9,395 nucleotides of DNA from Thermaerobacter marianensis. Its GTDB lineage: Bacteria > Bacillota > Sulfobacillia > DYIH01 > DYIG01. The position numbers and the translations under genes were made by a program. This document shows positions 5,687 to 9,395 of this stretch, piece by piece. Each line of letters begins with the position of its first letter. Position 1 is the stretch's first letter. The notes under the pieces were generated by a model. The model was not told the DNA's origin. It did not search any database and saw only the letters and a list, made by a program, of their open reading frames with translations. The stretch covers positions 1-9,395 of the forward strand of contig DYIG01000052.1 of NCBI GenBank assembly GCA_020723725.1, given 5' to 3'.

Positions 5687-8389
5687 TCAGGGGGTGACGA
5701 TTAGCCGACCCACTTCGCTCGGGTGTGTTGTGCAGTCGATTAGGTAAACCCCCGCCTTTGGCGGGGTGAATTCGAAGGTATTCACCACATCGGGCGTTAC
5801 GCTGAATGTAAGCCCGAGGTCCCGAATTTGCAATACATGCCCCTCTCCGGAACCCTGGACAATCAGGGTAACCTTCCGGCTTTGTTTGACCTTCAGTACC
5901 GGTGGAGCAAGGTGTAGCATATCAAGCGTAACTTCCAGGATTGATCCCGCCTGTGCACTGTCTCCATTAGCGTTGTTGGTTTGCGTGCCAGGGGTTTCAT
6001 TTTGACCGGGGTCCTGACCGGTCTCGTCGCCATTGGCGGAACCCGGTTCTACTGGACCCCCTTCCAAGGGTTCATCCAGGCAGTTTTTTTGAGGGACCGC
6101 AAGCGCCATATCCTCCGGCACTTGCTCCGGTTTATCTATAAGCGGGGCCACAGGTGGCCGGTTCAGGAAAATCTTTTCAACCGGGTAGCAACCACAGGCT
6201 TCAGCGTAAAGAACCTCCGGCCTCTCCTTACAGACAGTCGCTTTCACCCAGATGTCATCGATCTTTTTTGGTTCCGTCCCCGGGATGAAAACCTCTTGAC
6301 GAGTCCACTCTGCAGGGGTGTCGGGACCAGCCAGCTTGCCAGACTTGACGGAAATCTTCCTGACGGTAAAGCCGCTAAAACCCCTTGGCTTGGGGAAATC
6401 CCTTGGTTGGAGGCCCTTGTGGGCCGCTTCCATCACGTCACGCCAGATCCAGGCCGGGTGTTTGGAACTCGTTATCGATTTAGGGAGCGAATCAGCCTTG
6501 GTTGCGTTGTCGTAACCTATCCAGACTGCCATGGTGTACCTCGGCGTATACCCAACGAACCAGACATCTTTCATGTCAGAGGTGGTCCCTGTCTTGCCTG
6601 CCACAGGCCACTTCCAGCCCTTGGGCTTTGCCGAGCTCCCGGTGCCCCAGTTACTGATCCAGCCCGGACCCGGCTGCGGTTCCACCACGGATCTCAGGAT
6701 ATCTGTCATCAAGTAGGCAACCTCGGGTTTGACGACCTGGGTCCTTTTCGGGAGATACTCCTTAATTAGGTTGCCATTGGAGTCCGTGATGCGTGTTATG
6801 GCGATTGGTTCAACCCTGTTGCCGCCGTTGGCTATGGCGGCATAGGCCCGTGCCATATCCAGGACCGAAGCACCTTTGGTCAAACCGCCCAACGCTATGG
6901 ATAGGTTGGCGTCATTCTTCTCTCCGGTGGGAATAAGGGTTGTAATGCCCATCCTGGCCGCATTTAAATACCCTTCTTTCACGCCTACTTCATCTAGCAA
7001 TTTTACGGCAACGGTGTTAACGGAACGGCGGACGGATTCGCGAAGCGTGGTCAGGCCCTTATACCGATGGTCGTAGTTCCTGGGCATCCAGGCGCCTGTG
7101 GGGGTTTTGTAGGTAACGGGCCAGTCATCGATAACCGAGGCCGCCGTGTACCCGTTGGTCAGGGCGGGGATGTAAACCGCCAATGGTTTGAAGGCCGACC
7201 CTGGCTGGCGCGCGCAGCAGCCTGCTTCGGGGTTATACCACGCCCTGTTCAATTCCAGAGTGCGGGAGTGTTTTCTGCCCCCGACCATGGCCTTGATATA
7301 CCCGGTCTCGTTTTCCAGTACCACCAGGGCGACCTGGGGCTGCTCTTTCCCCTGGTCAAGGGGGAATTCCTTATCCATGTGTTCGGCCACCGCTTTTTCG
7401 GCCGCCTTCTGGATGTCACGGTCCAGAGTTGTTTCTATCTTTAGGCCACCCTGGTATACCTGCCTGGCAGGGTATTCCTGGAGCAGGTTGGCCAGGACGT
7501 AGTCAATGAAGTGCCCGCCTTCAGTGTTCAGAGACTCTTTCTTGCGACGAACCGTTTTGACAGGCTGTTCCTTTGCTTTTTCGGCCACCTGTTCCGTGAT
7601 GAACCCGTTTCTGGCCATCATGTCCAGGACCATATTGCGTCGCTTCTTGGCGGCATCGGGGTTCCCGAACGGTTCATACAGGCTGGGTGCCTGGGGGAGA
7701 CCGGCCAGGAGCGCCCCTTCAACGAGGCTGAGATCCCTCGCGGGTTTGCTGAAATAGGTTTGCGAAGCCGACTCCAGCCCGTAGGCGTCCTGTCCAAAAT
7801 AAATGGTCTGGAGGTACATTTCCAGGATCTGTTTCTTGGTGAAGCGCCTCTCCAGTTCGATAGCCAGGAATGCTTCCTGGACCTTTCGGTTCAGGCTGCG
7901 CTCAGAACCGATGGGGAAGGCGTTACGGGCCAACTGCTGGGTGATGGTGCTGGCGCCCTGCAGGGGCCTGTTCCGAAGGTCGTTGTAAACCGCCCGCATT
8001 ATGGCGAGGAGATCGACCCCCCGATGCGTCCAGAAGTTCTTGTCTTCAACCGCAATAAAAGCGTTTTGAACGAAGTCCGGGATATTTTTCAGATCGACCA
8101 ATTCACGGTTTTGTTCCAAGTAAATCTTTCTTAACGGTTTTTCTTTGTCCTTGGCGTCGAATATCTCTGAAGAAAGGTTGGGCTGGGGAACCGTGTTGGT
8201 TATTGTCGGCATCGCCTTCAGGGCATCCATTACCATCTTACCGGCAATGACCGAGCCTGTAAGCAAAACGAGAACGGCAAGAATAAGGCCAACCTGCAGG
8301 ACCAGCAGCCAGGCGGGTTTCTTACGGGAGCCCTGGCCTTTTGAATGGTGGGCACGCCTGCGGCTGCCCCGGCGCCCGGTTAGTGGCAA
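5687..8389 (-). CDS. Class A penicillin-binding protein (GT51 + transpeptidase) with C-terminal cupredoxin-like domain
   Basis: A 900-residue bifunctional peptidoglycan synthase: a basic cytoplasmic N-terminus (1-25), one membrane helix (about 26-50), and a GT51 glycosyltransferase with 'EDKNFWTHRGVD' (catalytic Glu115) and 'GASTITQQLARN'. The transpeptidase has SAFK (398-401, nucleophile Ser398), SVN (456-458) and KTGT (599-602). Two features are odd. First, about six extra residues including Cys391-Cys392 stand between 'LNRA' and 'RQPGSAFKP'. Second, after a Gly/Asn/Glu-rich linker (about 772-815) the protein ends in a cupredoxin-like domain (about 816-900) with His851 and C886-x2-H889. The position often held by the axial Met (H+3) is Glu892. 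More cysteines lie at 720, 732, 734 and 770. The C-terminus is outside the cell, so copper binding is possible but unproven. TTG 8389 is chosen for its SD; ATG 8404 would add five residues. It is monocistronic in this window. Confidence 0.93.
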   Translation of the reverse strand: MPLTGRRGSRRRAHHSKGQGSRKKPAWLLVLQVGLILAVLVLLTGSVIAGKMVMDALKAMPTITNTVPQPNLSSEIFDAKDKEKPLRKIYLEQNRELVDLKNIPDFVQNAFIAVEDKNFWTHRGVDLLAIMRAVYNDLRNRPLQGASTITQQLARNAFPIGSERSLNRKVQEAFLAIELERRFTKKQILEMYLQTIYFGQDAYGLESASQTYFSKPARDLSLVEGALLAGLPQAPSLYEPFGNPDAAKKRRNMVLDMMARNGFITEQVAEKAKEQPVKTVRRKKESLNTEGGHFIDYVLANLLQEYPARQVYQGGLKIETTLDRDIQKAAEKAVAEHMDKEFPLDQGKEQPQVALVVLENETGYIKAMVGGRKHSRTLELNRAWYNPEAGCCARQPGSAFKPLAVYIPALTNGYTAASVIDDWPVTYKTPTGAWMPRNYDHRYKGLTTLRESVRRSVNTVAVKLLDEVGVKEGYLNAARMGITTLIPTGEKNDANLSIALGGLTKGASVLDMARAYAAIANGGNRVEPIAITRITDSNGNLIKEYLPKRTQVVKPEVAYLMTDILRSVVEPQPGPGWISNWGTGSSAKPKGWKWPVAGKTGTTSDMKDVWFVGYTPRYTMAVWIGYDNATKADSLPKSITSSKHPAWIWRDVMEAAHKGLQPRDFPKPRGFSGFTVRKISVKSGKLAGPDTPAEWTRQEVFIPGTEPKKIDDIWVKATVCKERPEVLYAEACGCYPVEKIFLNRPPVAPLIDKPEQVPEDMALAVPQKNCLDEPLEGGPVEPGSANGDETGQDPGQNETPGTQTNNANGDSAQAGSILEVTLDMLHLAPPVLKVKQSRKVTLIVQGSGEGHVLQIRDLGLTFSVTPDVVNTFEFTPPKAGVYLIDCTTHPSEVGRLIVTP

Positions 8390-8396
8390 TTTGCAG

Positions 8397-8402
8397 CCCT
8401 CC
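8397..8402 (-). promoter_or_regulatory. SD deciding the TTG start of the penicillin-binding protein
   Basis: The minus strand reads GGAGGG here, seven bases before TTG at 8389, an ideal spacing. The upstream ATG at 8402-8404 has only a weak AAGG two bases before it, and the good SD would lie inside its own coding sequence. This favours TTG, though ATG cannot be excluded. Confidence 0.55.
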
Positions 8403-8459
8403 ATAGCCTTGTTAGCCGACCAGACCTATCCGGTCCAGGCAGAATGATTAACACGATGC

Positions 8460-8487
8460 ATTATAGCATATCGAAATCCCTTGCCAG
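8460..8487 (-). promoter_or_regulatory. Sigma-A promoter (extended -10) for the penicillin-binding protein gene
   Basis: On the minus strand a perfect TATAAT (8460-8465) is preceded by TGC, giving an extended -10. CTGGCA (8482-8487) lies 16 bases upstream and matches four of six -35 positions. The predicted leader is about 50-60 bases. No other TATAAT lies in this intergenic stretch. Confidence 0.6.
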
Positions 8488-8532
8488 CCGGGTTCTGTAG
8501 GATATGGAAATAAATTACTAACAGTTTTGTGC

Positions 8533-8560
8533 TTAAGTTTAACCCATTTTGACCCGAAAA
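8533..8560 (+). promoter_or_regulatory. Candidate sigma-28 (SigD/FliA) flagellar promoter for the PilZ gene
   Basis: TTAAGTTT (8533-8540), 12 bases, then CCCGAAAA (8553-8560). This matches TAAAGTTT at seven of eight positions and GCCGATAA at six of eight; the spacer is one base longer than the E. coli optimum but within the Bacillus SigD range when measured as TAAG-N16-CCGAAAA. A transcript start near 8567 would leave about 40 bases before the SD-linked ATG at 8607. It fits a flagellar-brake-type PilZ gene, but was found by eye only. Confidence 0.4.
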
Positions 8561-8606
8561 GAAGTTTAGCAATACGTATGGTTTTGCCAACGGGAGGCAT
8601 CAGTTC

Positions 8607-9307
8607 ATGAAACAGGCCCGCAGGTGGCACCTCGCACATAGCCGCAGCAAAAGCATACTTACGCTAGCTGAAGCCAACACGGTCGGGGTCATTGAACCTG
8701 GCCAGCCAGTGAGGATGATCGTGGGCAAGAACGCCCCGGGCCTGATCCGCGTTCCTCTGCTGTTTATGACGCCCAAGTGGATGAATTGGACCTCGTTAAC
8801 AACACGGTGACCGTTTCTGCCCCAGACATGCCTAGCCGTGTTATTGCTCGTAACGCCAGGGTGCGCCTGGCCTTCAGCGCCCCGCAAGGCCTCTATATTT
8901 GCGCCGGCCCGGTGAAGTCCGCGGTGACGGAAGAGGGGTCCCTGCGGTTGGAAATTGAGGTGTCCGGTCTGAACTGGATCGAGGAGCGAGAGCACATCCG
9001 CGTTCGCATCCCGGGCGCCAGGGCAACCTGTCGCACCACCTTTCGCTCCGTGGATTGCCCCGTTGTGGACATCAGCCCTAAAGGAATGAAGGTTAAGGGG
9101 CTGGCGGATATCCCTGCGGGGACGGAGATTACCATCAAGCTGGCCGTGCCGCTGTTGCCTATCACGGAGATTATTGGCAAGGTCGTATGGACGGAGACTG
9201 ATCCCTTTGGCGTTACGCAATCGGGTGTCCAGTTTACGCAGATGCCACTCCAGTTCCGTGATCACCTCATGGGGATGTGCCTGCTCTTTCACGCTGTTTT
9301 CAACTAA
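8607..9307 (+). pseudogene. YcgR-type PilZ domain protein, frameshifted (c-di-GMP receptor / flagellar brake family)
   Basis: Two frames together form one YcgR-like protein of about 233 residues. Frame one starts at ATG 8607 behind GGGAGG (8592-8597) and gives the start of the N-terminal domain ('VGVIEPGQPVRMIVGKNAPG', ending near Pro50). It then loses similarity and stops at 8810. The frame ending at 9307 continues the same domain ('AVYDAQVDELDLVNNTVTV...') from about 8756. It then gives the PilZ domain with both c-di-GMP motifs: RxxxR (REHIR, codons from 8987) and D-x-S-x-x-G (DISPKG). One missing base near 8751-8761 explains the split. The second frame alone could start only at GTG 8777, which has no SD and would cut the N-terminal domain in half. 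The cause is either a real inactivating frameshift or a sequence error. The family binds c-di-GMP and slows flagellar motors; the precise partner here is unknown. Confidence 0.8.
8751..8761 (+). other. Frameshift site within the PilZ gene
   Basis: Upstream similarity runs in the frame of 8607 up to Val49-Pro50 (8751-8756). Downstream similarity is in the frame one base back (Ser at 8756, Ala at 8759, Val, Tyr, Asp). Adding one base in this pyrimidine-rich run (gttcctctgct) restores a continuous protein. No canonical X-XXY-YYZ slippery heptamer is present, so programmed frameshifting is unlikely. Confidence 0.7.
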
Positions 9308-9395
9308 CAGATTGTTCCTAAATGTATAAGTTATACGGCTAACGAGATGAGCGTCCGTTTTTGTATGAGTAAAGTTGTTCCGGGGGAAGAGGGGT
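9308..9395 (+). other. Right-edge intergenic stretch, no identifiable gene
   Basis: Apart from the palindrome, it holds an open frame from ATG 9347 to the edge (16 codons, no good SD) and a purine-rich GGGGGAAGAGGGG at 9382-9394 that could be the SD of a gene starting just past the window. Neither can be confirmed from this sequence. Confidence 0.3.
9324..9336. repeat. 13-base perfect palindrome downstream of the PilZ gene
   Basis: GTATAA-G-TTATAC forms a perfect inverted repeat with 6-base arms around a single base, 17 bases after the PilZ stop. There is no T-run directly after it and the loop is too small for a hairpin, so it is more like a protein-binding dyad than a terminator. It may belong to the promoter region of a gene starting beyond the window. 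Confidence 0.45.

Noticed and set aside
5683..5704. CTAATC...GATTAG inverted repeat at the mutS2/PBP junction as a bidirectional terminator
   Set aside because: Only a 6-pair AT-rich stem with a 10-base loop and no T-tail; too weak.
5750..5766. Perfect GC hairpin CCCCGCC-TTT-GGCGGGG as a terminator for mutS2 or the PBP gene
   Set aside because: It lies inside the PBP coding sequence, has a 3-base loop and is followed by no T-run on either strand; it is explained by Pro/Gly/Ala codons.
5981..6769. 262-residue open frame antisense to the PBP gene
   Set aside because: The minus strand here encodes clear transpeptidase sequence; the antisense product has no recognisable motif or good SD.
8777..9307. 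PilZ protein as an independent gene starting at GTG 8777
   Set aside because: No SD precedes it and the residues just upstream in the same frame continue the YcgR N-terminal domain, so a frameshifted longer gene fits better.
9335..9362. Terminator after the PilZ gene (ACGG...CCGT followed by TTTTT)
   Set aside because: The stem is only four pairs with a 16-base loop; not convincing.

Overview
The window looks like chromosome of a moderately GC-rich, endospore-forming member of the Firmicutes (Clostridia, Peptococcaceae/Moorella-like). The inference rests on strong Shine-Dalgarno (SD) sequences of the AGGAGGTGATC type, frequent GTG and TTG starts, a YlxY-type sporulation-associated deacetylase homologue, a MutS2 with a C-terminal Smr domain, and a short stand-alone N-acetylglutamate-synthase-like GNAT protein with a C-terminal cysteine cluster. 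No rRNA, tRNA, CRISPR array or insertion sequence is visible, and the genes are tightly packed.

Left part (1-1963): the 3' end of pheT (phenylalanyl-tRNA synthetase beta chain) is followed after 36 bases by tatA, probably co-transcribed. Facing them on the minus strand is a YlxY-like NodB-fold protein whose catalytic residues are largely replaced. The 141-base gap before pheA carries a good extended -10 promoter for pheA and, on the other strand, a possible sporulation sigma-E-like promoter for the YlxY-like gene.

Middle (1964-5686): pheA (prephenate dehydratase with ACT domain), the short GNAT gene and mutS2 are separated by 5 and 13 bases and read as one operon joining amino-acid biosynthesis (Phe, probably Arg) with a DNA/ribosome maintenance protein. 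The Smr domain of MutS2 has an altered LDLRG motif. mutS2 meets the next gene tail to tail, with the two stop codons directly abutting.

Right part (5687-9395): a large minus-strand class A penicillin-binding protein (GT51 plus transpeptidase) ends in a low-complexity linker and a cupredoxin-like domain with a His...Cys-x2-His set, the most unusual architecture here. It has its own extended -10 TATAAT promoter. Divergent from it is a YcgR-type PilZ (cyclic-di-GMP receptor) gene with both c-di-GMP binding motifs intact. Its N-terminal part is in another reading frame, so the copy is frameshifted near 8751-8761 or has a one-base sequence error. A sigma-28 (SigD/FliA)-like promoter candidate precedes it. 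The last 88 bases hold a 13-base perfect palindrome and no gene that can be identified.
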